DNA of 64,000 bases, taken from positions 1 to 64,000 of the forward strand of contig NZ_CANLSU010000005.1 of assembly GCF_947493875.1 (NCBI RefSeq). Reading direction: 5' to 3'. The notes below the pieces were generated by a model. That model saw only the letters and a list, made by a program, of their open reading frames with translations, was not told where the DNA came from and made no database searches. Positions 24,740 through 32,627 of the stretch are shown in pieces (positions within the stretch are counted from its first letter, which is position 1; every line of letters begins with the position of its first letter). Made by a program: the position numbers and the translations under genes. This stretch comes from an uncultured Marinococcus sp. (GTDB lineage: Bacteria > Bacillota > Bacilli > Bacillales > Marinococcaceae).

Positions 24740-25401
24740 TGCAGATCCCCATTTACATTGTTTATATTATTTTCATACCCTTTTTTCCGTAAAATGACAA
24801 CTACGGTTAAAAGAGCTGCAAAAACGCTGACCGCTCCCACTATATATTTCCATTCCCCGGTTAACAGTCCCGAGCCTAAAAAGCTGTAGCCAACTGCTCC
24901 CGGCAGCAGTCCAATAACGGTAGCTGCGGTATAGGAAGACAGTCGGACTCTGGACAGTCCGCATACGTAGCTCACAAGGTCAAAATTCAATATGGGCAGA
25001 AGCCTCATCAAAAGCGTTGCCCGGAAGCCTTCCGCTTCGAGCTTCCTTCTCCAGACTTCCATTTTTCCTTTAATTTTTGTCTGAAACAATTCTTTCCCGA
25101 GCAGCCTCCCGACTCCGTATGCGAGCAGAGCCCCGCTGGTCCCGCCAATTAAGATGTATATCACGCCTGCAGCCGGACCAAAAGCGAGCCCGCCGGCAAG
25201 CGACATAATCGAAGCTGGAAATAAAATAAGCGGCCGGAGCATACAGGCCGCAATGTAAATAACAGGAGCCCAGGCACCGAGTATTAAAATTTCATCCCTT
25301 ACCGCCTGCGGCGAGAACCGGAACACTTCGGCGTTCAACCAGGCGATTGTCACAACAGCTGTCAGAAAGACAACATATTTTATAATACTTTTAATGCTCA
25401 T
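24736..25401 (-). CDS. TVP38/TMEM64 (DedA-related) family membrane protein
   Basis: A 221-aa membrane protein with about six membrane segments. The VTT domain core is visible: MLRPLILFPASIMSLAGGLAFGP in two parts, IGGTSGALLAYGVGRLLGKE, RKLEAEGFRATLLMRLLP and LNFDLVSYVCGLSRV. Family members are linked to lipid scrambling and membrane homeostasis. The ATG with AGGAGG 6 nt upstream is chosen; an earlier TTG reads through that site. It sits between the ATPase gene and the phosphatidyltransferase gene. Confidence 0.87.
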   Translation of the reverse strand: MSIKSIIKYVVFLTAVVTIAWLNAEVFRFSPQAVRDEILILGAWAPVIYIAACMLRPLILFPASIMSLAGGLAFGPAAGVIYILIGGTSGALLAYGVGRLLGKELFQTKIKGKMEVWRRKLEAEGFRATLLMRLLPILNFDLVSYVCGLSRVRLSSYTAATVIGLLPGAVGYSFLGSGLLTGEWKYIVGAVSVFAALLTVVVILRKKGYENNINNVNGDLQ

Positions 25402-25415
25402 ACGCTGCCTCCTTT

Positions 25416-26336
25416 TCAAGCCGGGGTTATAAATGTTCTTCCGCGAAATGGTTCATTCACAGCCAGGGTCACAGATTGGGCGCCTCCGACTTCATAAAAC
25501 GTCTGAATCCACAGCCCGTACTGTTTTTTTACCGGCCCTGCCTCAGCTGCGAAATAATCCTTCCCCGCTTCCTTTGTCACCCGCAAAGCTTCAGCCGGGA
25601 CAAAGCCTTTCTCCGGAAACCACCATCCATCTGCAAGCAGCGAAGCGGTCTCTTTTCGCTCCGGCACCCGCATGAGTTTGTCTCTATCACCTGTTTCTAT
25701 AACTTCTCCGCCAGCCATGACACTGACACTCTCTCCCATGTCGAACGCCTCCTCCCGGTCGTGCGTCACAAACATGGAGGTGATGTTCTCCTGCTCAAGT
25801 ATTCCTTTCACCCAGCGGCGCATCGTTTTACGTAAAGAACTGTCCAGGCTCGAAAATGGTTCATCAAGCAGCAGTACTTTCGGCGTTACTGCTATTGCCC
25901 TTGCAAGAGCCACACGCTGCTGCTGTCCTCCGGAGCATTGATACGGATACAGTACTTCAAGCTCCGCTATTTCCATTTTTTCGAGTAGCTGCCTGCCGGC
26001 TTTTGTGCGTTCTTTTTTGGGTATTCGCTTCATCCTCAAACCGTACGTAACATTTTGCAGAATCGTTAAATGAGGAAAAAGCAGCGGCTGCTGAAACATT
26101 AAAACGACAGGGCGCTTCTCTGCCGGCCTTTCATTTACATTTACTCCATCAATTATTACCGTACCGCTTGAAAATGTATCGATACCGGCGATGCAGCGTA
26201 AAAGCGTTGATTTTCCTGTTCCGGATTTCCCGACCAGGCTTCTATTTTCCCCCTCTTTCAGCTCGAGGTTTACGTTCTGGAGCACCTGGTTTTCCTGATA
26301 GATCTTGCTTCCGTTCTGAACTGACACGTATGACAT
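25416..26336 (-). CDS. ABC transporter ATP-binding protein (YnjD-like)
   Basis: A 306-aa ATPase. Walker A is GKSGTGKST, the Q-loop MFQQPLLFPHL, the signature CSGGQQQR, Walker B VLLLDEPFSSLD and the H-loop FVTHDREEAFD. A C-terminal extension of about 80 residues is consistent with a TOBE-like regulatory domain. It groups with the polyamine/iron/thiamine type of importers. Its two permeases and binding lipoprotein are encoded immediately upstream in the operon. Confidence 0.92.
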   Translation of the reverse strand: MSYVSVQNGSKIYQENQVLQNVNLELKEGENRSLVGKSGTGKSTLLRCIAGIDTFSSGTVIIDGVNVNERPAEKRPVVLMFQQPLLFPHLTILQNVTYGLRMKRIPKKERTKAGRQLLEKMEIAELEVLYPYQCSGGQQQRVALARAIAVTPKVLLLDEPFSSLDSSLRKTMRRWVKGILEQENITSMFVTHDREEAFDMGESVSVMAGGEVIETGDRDKLMRVPERKETASLLADGWWFPEKGFVPAEALRVTKEAGKDYFAAEAGPVKKQYGLWIQTFYEVGGAQSVTLAVNEPFRGRTFITPA

Positions 26337-26348
26337 ATTTCCCTACCC

Positions 26349-27131
26349 CTACCACGATTTTAAAATTTTCGTACTGACTCTGAGCACTCCGTCAGCAGCA
26401 AGCGCGACTGCCGCCGGAAGCGCGACTGCCATTAACGAAAAGGCGCTGACAGCTGACGGTGCCGCACTGTTTGTGTATGGATAATACAATACCGCCATGG
26501 TCGTAACCGTTCCTCCTCCTATAATAACAGTCAGGGCAAACTGGCTGACAGAAATAACGACTGCAAAAAAGACAGCTGCACGCACAGAAGCAGTCATCTG
26601 AGGAAACTCAATCAGCAAAAATCTGGCAGCTGCCCCGCCGCCAAGGCTTCTCGATTGTTCATACTGGCTTCTTCCTATCCGCTCATAGCCGGCACGAATG
26701 ATACGAATTGTGTACGGAAGTGTCGGGAGCAGATGAAAAAAAGCGACCCCGTACCATGTATTTGCTGTACCGCTTTGCAAAGCAAAAATGTGCAGTCCGA
26801 CAGCAAGGGCTGTGATGGGAAGAAGCACAGGAATTAAAAGCATGGCATCTATCAGTTCCTTTCCCCTGAATTCCCGGACGACAAGCGCTTTAGCCGCCGG
26901 CATGCCAATCACCAGATTCAGAGCCGCCACACAAAGGGCAATAAGAATCGTCCGTCCCCAGGCCTCTGCAAGCAGCGGGTCGCTAAACGGCACTCTCCAG
27001 CCATCAAGCGTCCATGCCAGCGGCCAAATTTCCCCAAACGGCCATTCCGCCGCAAAACTCTGTACAACGAGCGCAAGCAAAGGAACTGCAAAGCAAAGTG
27101 CAAAAGCGGCTGCCGCTGCTTTTCTTTTCAT
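26349..27131 (-). CDS. ABC transporter permease 2
   Basis: A 260-aa inner-membrane permease with about six membrane segments and the binding-protein-dependent permease loop (RAGYERIGRSQYEQSRSLGG, then GAAARFLLIEFP). It is half of the pair that corresponds to the single, double-length permease YnjC of E. coli (recalled knowledge). It begins 1 bp after the other permease and ends 12 bp before the ATPase. Confidence 0.88.
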   Translation of the reverse strand: MKRKAAAAAFALCFAVPLLALVVQSFAAEWPFGEIWPLAWTLDGWRVPFSDPLLAEAWGRTILIALCVAALNLVIGMPAAKALVVREFRGKELIDAMLLIPVLLPITALAVGLHIFALQSGTANTWYGVAFFHLLPTLPYTIRIIRAGYERIGRSQYEQSRSLGGGAAARFLLIEFPQMTASVRAAVFFAVVISVSQFALTVIIGGGTVTTMAVLYYPYTNSAAPSAVSAFSLMAVALPAAVALAADGVLRVSTKILKSW

Positions 27132-27132
27132 G

Positions 27133-27987
27133 CTACTCCCCCCTCCATATCCGGATACGAAGCCGGCGAGTATACCACATTAGAAGAGCGCTAAGAGCAA
27201 TGAATACCACGCCAATCCAGGCCGATACTGCGTAGGCATAAGGACGTTCCTCCCAGTTACCGCCGCTGTACCATTCAAAAATGGTAACACCAATCATTTC
27301 CGGGCGGGTCGCTCCCACCAGTCCCGGCACTTCAAAGGCACCGAATACAAACGCAAACAGAATTACTCCCGTTTCCAGGGTGACTGCTTTTAAATAAGGC
27401 CATTCCCCGTCCTTAAACTTGCGGAATGGCCCGCCGCCAAGCGTTGCCACCGCATGCTTTACCGAATTATTCATCTCCAGATAGACCGGCGCTGTCATCA
27501 GTACTACGAAGGGCACCTCTTTCCATATGTAGGATAAAATAATGCCGATGCCGCCAGTATCATTTGTCAGGATGGGGAACTCTGTTCTATTATCGATCCA
27601 TCCCAGCTGCTGCATGAGAGACGCCGTCCACCCGCTTTGTGAAAAAAACCAGATGACCAGATACGCTCCCACAAAATGGGGCACAGCCATCGGAATCCAG
27701 AACAGCGCCCCGGCGCCGGCGCTTCGCTTTTTCCCAAACAGCAGCTTAGAGGCCGCCACCCCGATCCCTAGAGACAGAAGGGTGGAGACGGTCGTCACTC
27801 CAAGACTGAAGCTGATGCTTTCCCAAAAAGAAGGCAGCAAAGCTACGTCATTAAGGACAGCTAACGGACTCTCTTCTGCGCCCAGCCGCATCCACAGTAC
27901 CGCGACCGCGTAGAAAGAAAGCCCTGCCGTAGCAAGAAGTGCCGGTAAAAGCATAGCTATCATGCTTTTACCTTTGAACAATTTCAT
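27133..27987 (-). CDS. ABC transporter permease 1
   Basis: A 284-aa permease with about six membrane segments. The cytoplasmic EAA-like loop is MNNSVKHAVATLGGGPFRKF. The start overlaps the binding-protein gene by 20 bp with GGTGGG upstream; an internal ATG eight codons later (AAAGGT upstream) is an alternative. It forms a heterodimer with permease 2 in the inferred importer. Confidence 0.87.
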   Translation of the reverse strand: MKLFKGKSMIAMLLPALLATAGLSFYAVAVLWMRLGAEESPLAVLNDVALLPSFWESISFSLGVTTVSTLLSLGIGVAASKLLFGKKRSAGAGALFWIPMAVPHFVGAYLVIWFFSQSGWTASLMQQLGWIDNRTEFPILTNDTGGIGIILSYIWKEVPFVVLMTAPVYLEMNNSVKHAVATLGGGPFRKFKDGEWPYLKAVTLETGVILFAFVFGAFEVPGLVGATRPEMIGVTIFEWYSGGNWEERPYAYAVSAWIGVVFIALSALLMWYTRRLRIRIWRGE

Positions 27988-29203
27988 TTTCCCACCGGTC
28001 TTCGGTCCACTCTACATAACCCGCATCCATTTCCGGCTGATAAGCATCATTCAGTACTTCGGTATCCAGCACGGAATCGCCGCGGTCCTGCTCAATAAAT
28101 TCCTGGCGCATGTCCTCTGAGAGCGTATCAAGGTCAAGCACGGTACTGTCCCCCCACATCGACGGTGCCTGTTTCTGCAGCTGGGCTTCCGGGGACACTA
28201 GATAATTGATCGCAGTCATCGCTCCCGGCACATTTGTGCTGTTAAATGGAATCGACAGGTAGTGAGTGTTTCCGATCGAATTGTTGTCAAACACAAAGGT
28301 ATCCGTTGTTTCCGGAAACGTGCCGTCCTGGATCAGGCTTTCCGCTCTTGCTTCGTTATAGCCCATAGTCATAGACACTTCGCCGTCCCGGTACAGCCGG
28401 TCCAGCTGGCTGAGCGACGACGGATACGTTTCGCCGTCTCGCCATAAATCCGGCTCCATCTCCCGCAGAGTCTCCCACATACTGCCTGTTTGTTCATCGA
28501 TCCATTCTTCATCATAGCCCTGTTCAATGACTTCTTCGGCTTCGACGTTATTGTAAATAAAATGGCGCAAAAACGCATTCCCGGTAAAGTCAGTCGCTTC
28601 CGGATACGTGAACTCTCCCGGGTTGTCCTCCACCCAGGCGGCCAGCTCTTCAATACTGTCTGGAGGAGTATCAACCTTTTCAGTATCATACATAAAGGTA
28701 AACTGCACCGAACCCCAGGGTACCTCCATTCCTTCCACCGGCGTGCCGAAATCGTATGCGTTTGTATCAGCCTCCATATCAATATGATCCTCCACGTTCG
28801 GAAGAGCGTTTGCAAAGGAGCCGTATAAAAGCTCGTTGTCCTTTGCGTTACGGAAATTTTCGCCGTTCAGCCAAATGATATCCATCGTGCCTTCTTCGGT
28901 TCCCGCTTCTTTTTCAGAATAAAGGTTTTGCAGCGCGTCTTCGGTTTCAATCGGATTCCGATTCAGCGTAATGTCGTACTGCTCCTCCAGACGCGGGGCC
29001 ACCCACTCATCTATGTATTCATTGGTTCCCTGGTCGCCGCCCCACATATGTAATTCCACGGTAGTTCCAGCGGCTTCTTCCTCAATTTCCTCCCAATCCT
29101 TTTCCTCCCATGATGTTTCACTTTCTTCTGAGCCTCCGGAGCACCCAGCGGCGACAAGCGCCGTCCCTGCGGCTGCGATTATTTTCCAGTTCATCCGTTT
29201 CAC
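27968..29203 (-). CDS. ABC transporter substrate-binding lipoprotein (YnjB-like)
   Basis: A lipoprotein of about 411 aa. The signal peptide MNWKIIAAAGTALVAAGCSG has lipobox VAAGC and is followed by a Glu-rich linker. The body is a type II periplasmic-binding fold (TTVELHMWGGDQGTNEYIDE, DIIWLNGENF, VPWGSVQFTFMYDTEKVD, MGYNEARAESLIQDG). It resembles YnjB and iron/thiamine-type binding proteins; the ligand is not evident. The start is uncertain: GTG at 29203 (AGGGAG close by), ATG at 29194, or ATG at 29236 with AAGGGA 9 nt upstream. Confidence 0.85.
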   Translation of the reverse strand: MKRMNWKIIAAAGTALVAAGCSGGSEESETSWEEKDWEEIEEEAAGTTVELHMWGGDQGTNEYIDEWVAPRLEEQYDITLNRNPIETEDALQNLYSEKEAGTEEGTMDIIWLNGENFRNAKDNELLYGSFANALPNVEDHIDMEADTNAYDFGTPVEGMEVPWGSVQFTFMYDTEKVDTPPDSIEELAAWVEDNPGEFTYPEATDFTGNAFLRHFIYNNVEAEEVIEQGYDEEWIDEQTGSMWETLREMEPDLWRDGETYPSSLSQLDRLYRDGEVSMTMGYNEARAESLIQDGTFPETTDTFVFDNNSIGNTHYLSIPFNSTNVPGAMTAINYLVSPEAQLQKQAPSMWGDSTVLDLDTLSEDMRQEFIEQDRGDSVLDTEVLNDAYQPEMDAGYVEWTEDRWENEIVQR

Positions 29204-29290
29204 TTTCTCCCTTCTTAATGAGCTTATTCCATGCATTGTTTCTTTTCCCTTTTATTAGTATCTTATACATACCATTTTTGATGCCTGTAC

Positions 29291-29385
29291 ACAAAAAGAC
29301 TGCCCATTAAAGGGCAGCCTCTCTGAACATAAAGTGTTAAGCTTCAGCAGGCAGTTCAGATTGGTATGATAGATCAGCTTCCCTT
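29291..29385 (-). ncRNA. candidate attenuator leader of the ynj-like operon
   Basis: A terminator hairpin (29293-29319; GCTGCCC/GGGCAGT then TTTTTG on minus) stands 90-120 bp upstream of the binding-protein gene. Just before it TCTGAAC pairs with GTTCAGA (29354-29360 with 29322-29328). ACTGCC (29350-29355) is complementary to GGCAGT in the 3' arm of the terminator, so an antiterminator is possible. The primary sequence matches no riboswitch class I recognise. A promoter-like TTGTGT, 17 nt, TATGTA further downstream could bypass it. Confidence 0.4.
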
Positions 29386-29510
29386 TTATATTAGATTTTC
29401 GTTCAGCTAACGAAACAAATATATGACTGGATCATAAATTGCGAGTGCTTTGGGCACTATTATTGTTTTACGGCGCTTTGCTCCCATGGCGGGAGCGTGC
29501 CTGAACATAC
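29386..29510. other. intergenic region between rskA terminator and ynj-like leader
   Basis: Contains a hairpin TTTCGTT/AACGAAA (about 29398-29416) and AT-rich promoter-like sequence on the minus strand, but no open frame with a ribosome binding site. Confidence 0.5.
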
Positions 29511-29540
29511 AAAAAAACCGGAATTTCTTCCGGTTTTTTC
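29511..29540 (-). terminator. terminator of the ECF sigma/anti-sigma operon
   Basis: AAAACCGGAA pairs with TTCCGGTTTT around a 3-4 nt loop just after the anti-sigma stop codon, with T-runs on both strands. Confidence 0.9.
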
Positions 29541-29548
29541 GCAGCCCC

Positions 29549-30319
29549 TTAGGACAGTGGAGCCTCGAGGACCACTTCTCCCTGCGGAGTTTCATTGTTT
29601 GGCTGAGGTTCTTTTGTGATCGCTACAGCGTCCCACTCTTCATTAACGGCATCTGAAGGTACAACTACGGAGCCGCTGCCATTTTCATTTGTAGTAAAGG
29701 AGCCGGCAGGAATCGTCTGATCGCTTCCAATCATCCACACCTGGTAGACTTCACTATTATTAAGGTTTTCGAGTCCTTCTACGTGTACAGCCATTTCGCC
29801 CTGCTGTTCAGTATTAAGCAGCGTGACCGTCCCGCTTCCCTGCGAATTTTCTGTCGCGGCAAATTCCTGGGAAGCAATCACTTCACCCGTTTGCTGTGAA
29901 GAATCTTCAAGCTCTGAAAGAGCCGTTTGCATTTCTCCAAGGTCTCCGGCGAGCTCTTCGCGTTCTTCAGCTGCCTGCTGCCACTGCGTGCCAAGGTAAA
30001 CGTTCGTGCCTATGGAAGCAAGCAGTACAGCGGCCAGTGCGCCTGCCAAAGCGCTCCATTTTCTTTTTGGTTTTGCCGTCGTGATTTCCTCTTTTGGCTC
30101 TCTTCCGACGACATGCTCCATAACCCGGTTTTTCATACCGGCCGGCGGGTCCTGCGGTTCGATATGCTGGGGCAGTTCTCCCATAATCGCCTGCATTTCC
30201 TCAAGCTCCTGCCTCGTTTCCTCATCGGTTTCAAGCCAGGCTTCAAACTCCCGTTCTTCTTCTGAAGTCAAGAGACCATTTATATAATCAAACAACCAGT
30301 CTTGTTTATTACTCGCCAT
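29549..30319 (-). CDS. membrane-anchored anti-sigma factor, RskA type
   Basis: A 256-aa single-pass membrane protein. The N-terminal zinc-less anti-sigma region (WLFDYINGLLTSEEEREFEA) is cytoplasmic. One membrane segment spans about 88-110. The extracellular C-terminal RskA domain contains VEGLENLNNSEVYQVWMIG, IPAGSFTTNENGSGSV and VAITKEP. It is coupled to the sigma gene by an 11-bp overlap, with GGAGG 7 nt before the ATG. RskA-type proteins are released by membrane proteolysis. Confidence 0.88.
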   Translation of the reverse strand: MASNKQDWLFDYINGLLTSEEEREFEAWLETDEETRQELEEMQAIMGELPQHIEPQDPPAGMKNRVMEHVVGREPKEEITTAKPKRKWSALAGALAAVLLASIGTNVYLGTQWQQAAEEREELAGDLGEMQTALSELEDSSQQTGEVIASQEFAATENSQGSGTVTLLNTEQQGEMAVHVEGLENLNNSEVYQVWMIGSDQTIPAGSFTTNENGSGSVVVPSDAVNEEWDAVAITKEPQPNNETPQGEVVLEAPLS

Positions 30320-30872
30320 AATCAACCCTCCGTTCCCTGGAGAGGTGTTCTTTTAATTTCTTTAGGGCAAGCCTGATCCGGCCCTTTACAGTACCAAGCG
30401 GTATATCGCAGGATTCTGCAATCTTACGCTGGGACAGCCCCTGAAAATAAAACAGGCGGACAATTTTTTGTTGGTCCTCTGAAAGAAGCGCGATCGCCTG
30501 TTCAAGCTCTTCGTTGCTTTCTTTCAGCTCCACCTGCTCTTCCACCCCTGTCGTTTCCTCTTTTGAATCCCTCGGATCCCATTCCACTTCCGGTTTTCTC
30601 CGGCGAATGGCATCAATCGAGGCGTTGCGTGTAATCGTAAGCAGCCAGGAGGAAAGAGAGCCTTTTTCTTTCTGATAGACGGCACTTCCCTTCCCCTGCC
30701 ATATTTTCATAAAAACATCCTGCATGATCTCTTCGGCTATCTGCTGATCCTTAGTCATCCGGTAAGCAAATGAATAAAGCAGCCGTTCGTAACGATCATA
30801 CAGAAGTTCAAGCGCTTCTCTGTCACGTTCTCGTATGCGCTCATATAAATCGTTATCCGATAACTTCGACAT
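30309..30872 (-). CDS. ECF RNA polymerase sigma factor (SigK/RpoE-like)
   Basis: A 187-aa ECF sigma factor. Region 2 has YRMTKDQQIAEEIMQDVFMK and SLSSWLLTITRNASIDAIRR. Region 4 has LSEDQQKIVRLFYFQGLSQR and the HTH KIAESCDIPLGTVKGRIRLA. It is distinct from SigX in the same window and pairs with an RskA-type anti-sigma. AAAGGAG precedes the ATG. The regulon is unknown. Confidence 0.92.
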   Translation of the reverse strand: MSKLSDNDLYERIRERDREALELLYDRYERLLYSFAYRMTKDQQIAEEIMQDVFMKIWQGKGSAVYQKEKGSLSSWLLTITRNASIDAIRRRKPEVEWDPRDSKEETTGVEEQVELKESNEELEQAIALLSEDQQKIVRLFYFQGLSQRKIAESCDIPLGTVKGRIRLALKKLKEHLSRERRVDYGE

Positions 30873-30898
30873 AGGCCTTCTCCTTTTTTCAAAATGCT

Positions 30899-30960
30899 CG
30901 GGAAAAGAGGTATGTACTCAGCTTACGCAACGTACCCCCGTATTGGATCTCTTTTCCTCG
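30899..30960 (-). promoter_or_regulatory. long inverted repeat upstream of the ECF sigma gene
   Basis: GGAAAAGAG (30901-30909) and CTCTTTTCC (30949-30957) are perfect inverted arms 39 bp apart, 27 bp upstream of the sigma start. It would form a stable stem in the 5' UTR or mark a regulator site. Role unknown. Confidence 0.45.
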
Positions 30961-31032
30961 AAAAAATGTATGTAATTCTATGGTGTATGCATCTCCTTTA
31001 TCTATCGTAAGCGTTTTTACCGCTTCTGCCAA

Positions 31033-31060
31033 TAAAAAATTCCCGCCCAGGAGGCGGGGG
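31033..31060 (-). terminator. purine permease terminator
   Basis: On the minus strand CCCGCC pairs with GGCGGG around TCCT, followed by AATTTTTT, directly after the stop codon. Confidence 0.88.
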
Positions 31061-32338
31061 CTACACCATGTAGGTAAATACATAATGAAGGAAAAAGAGA
31101 AATGAAATAGCGTACATGACCGGCGAAACGGCCCGCGGGCTTCCAAGTGCCATTTTCAGCAGCGGGTACGCTATGAAGCCAAAGGCAATGCCATCCGCAA
31201 TGGAGTACGTAAGCGGGATGATCCCGATGACCAAATAGGCCGGGAACCATTCGGAGGCATCATCAAAGGAAATATGGCGGATTTCCTGCACCATCATCCC
31301 CCCGACAATAATCAGAACAGGAGCAATCGCGCTTTCAGGAATAAATCCCAGGAGCGGTGTGAAGAGGAGAGCCACTAAAAACAGCAGGCCGGTGACGACC
31401 GCCGTCAGTCCTGTTTTCCCTCCTTCTGCCACTCCCGCAGCGCTTTCTGCGGCTGGAATTGTCGGCGACGTACCGAGAAAGCCGCTGCCAAATGCCGTAA
31501 CCGCTGCCGCCTGATAAGAACGGCCAAACTTTTCTTTCCGCTCCAGCAGGCCGTGTAAAAGCCCCATGCTTTCAAAAACGATAATCATAGTCAAAGAAAA
31601 AACCGCCGTCCAAAACGGAATAGACGACCATGCGGAAAAGTCAGCTGCAGTAAATACCGATGCGTAGCCTCCGGTAGCTGCCGCCGCTTCTCCAGCGTCG
31701 CTGCTGCTGAGCCCAAACAGCCCCGCGACAAGTGATATAACAGCAATGCCGATGAGAAAAGCACCCTTCACTTTGCGGACGACAAGCATCAGCATGATTA
31801 TGAGACCAAAAAGCGTCAGCATCGCAGATGGCTCTGCCAGATTGCCAAGTGCGACAAATGTTTCCGCGTCCCCCTGCACGAGCCCGCCCTTTTGCAGGCC
31901 GATAAAGGTTAAAAACACGCCGATACCGACTGTGATGCCCTGCTTGAGCGACAGCGGCACCGCTTTTGCCAGCTTTCCTGCAAGCGGCGTCAACGCCGTT
32001 ATTAAAAACAAAACCCCTGAAAGAAGGACAATGGCAAGCCCCTGCTGCCACGTCCAGCCCATTCCAATCACGAGCGTATACGCGAAAAAAGCGTTCACTC
32101 CCATGCCCGGTGTCAAAATGATCGGGGCATTGCCCCACAGCCCGATAAGCAGACATCCAAAAGCTGTCACGAGCGCCGTAGCCAGTAGGGCGAATTCGTA
32201 CGGCATTCCTGTATCAGATAAAATAGCCGGATTGACGATTAATATATAAGCAATGGTAAAAAAGGAGGTTAAGCCCGCCGTCCATTCTTTTTTTACCGTT
32301 GTCTGATGGTCCTCCAGCTGAAATAATTTTTTTAGCAT
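31061..32338 (-). CDS. pbuG: guanine/hypoxanthine permease (AzgA/PbuG type)
   Basis: A 425-aa transporter with 12-14 membrane segments, of the AzgA-like NCS2 branch. Hallmarks are AGLTSFFTIAYILIVNP, ILTPGMGVNAFFAYT, SLKQGITVGIGVFLTFIGLQ and GTSPTIPAAESAAGVAEGGK. It imports hypoxanthine and guanine. The ATG at 32338 has AAGGAG 9 nt upstream; the longer frame runs back into the riboswitch. A guanine riboswitch with a terminator upstream shuts it off when guanine or hypoxanthine is abundant. Confidence 0.93.
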   Translation of the reverse strand: MLKKLFQLEDHQTTVKKEWTAGLTSFFTIAYILIVNPAILSDTGMPYEFALLATALVTAFGCLLIGLWGNAPIILTPGMGVNAFFAYTLVIGMGWTWQQGLAIVLLSGVLFLITALTPLAGKLAKAVPLSLKQGITVGIGVFLTFIGLQKGGLVQGDAETFVALGNLAEPSAMLTLFGLIIMLMLVVRKVKGAFLIGIAVISLVAGLFGLSSSDAGEAAAATGGYASVFTAADFSAWSSIPFWTAVFSLTMIIVFESMGLLHGLLERKEKFGRSYQAAAVTAFGSGFLGTSPTIPAAESAAGVAEGGKTGLTAVVTGLLFLVALLFTPLLGFIPESAIAPVLIIVGGMMVQEIRHISFDDASEWFPAYLVIGIIPLTYSIADGIAFGFIAYPLLKMALGSPRAVSPVMYAISFLFFLHYVFTYMV

Positions 32339-32381
32339 GATTCCATTCTCCTTTAGTTTCCTATATATGATTTTTAACCAT

Positions 32382-32419
32382 AAAAAAGTGCCCCTGCGTG
32401 AAGGATCACACAGAGACAC
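32382..32419 (-). terminator. riboswitch-controlled terminator upstream of pbuG
   Basis: On the minus strand GTGTCTCTGTGTG pairs along 13 positions (with G-U pairs) with CACGCAGGGGCAC, followed by TTTTTT. Its 5' arm overlaps the 3' side of the aptamer P1, the usual purine OFF-switch layout. Confidence 0.88.
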
Positions 32420-32480
32420 GTAGTCGGGAAAATCGGCTCCCGGTAGAAACATCGAACCCAGTTCGTTCGATTATACGAGT
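32415..32480 (-). promoter_or_regulatory. purine riboswitch aptamer, guanine class
   Basis: The minus strand shows the conserved order CGTATAATC, a GAAC/GTTC hairpin, GTTTCTACCGGG and CCCGACTACG. The C in GACTA corresponds to C74 of the B. subtilis xpt aptamer and predicts guanine/hypoxanthine rather than adenine binding. Confidence 0.93.
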
Positions 32481-32560
32481 CATTTTTGATTGTCAAATTA
32501 TCTTCCAATTAAGGAGTATAGCTCCTTCCAGCCAATTCGTCAACTATTATTAACTTTCAT

Positions 32561-32591
32561 TTGAACTTTCGTGTTATTCTGAATGTATAAT
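32561..32591 (+). promoter_or_regulatory. possible promoter of the Cof-type phosphatase
   Basis: TTGAAC, 19 nt, TATAAT lies 37 bp upstream of the start. The -10 is perfect, but the spacing is long. Confidence 0.5.
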
Positions 32592-32627
32592 TCGGACGCC
32601 CCGGGCGTTACATAAGAGGTGACAGGA

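Noticed and set aside
29407-29595. A 62-codon frame on minus between rskA and the ynj-like operon
   Set aside because: It reads through the rskA terminator and lacks a ribosome binding site.
30889-31146. An 85-codon frame on minus upstream of the ECF sigma gene
   Set aside because: It starts inside the permease gene, crosses its terminator and the inverted repeat, and has no supported start; a small leader peptide cannot be excluded but is not shown.
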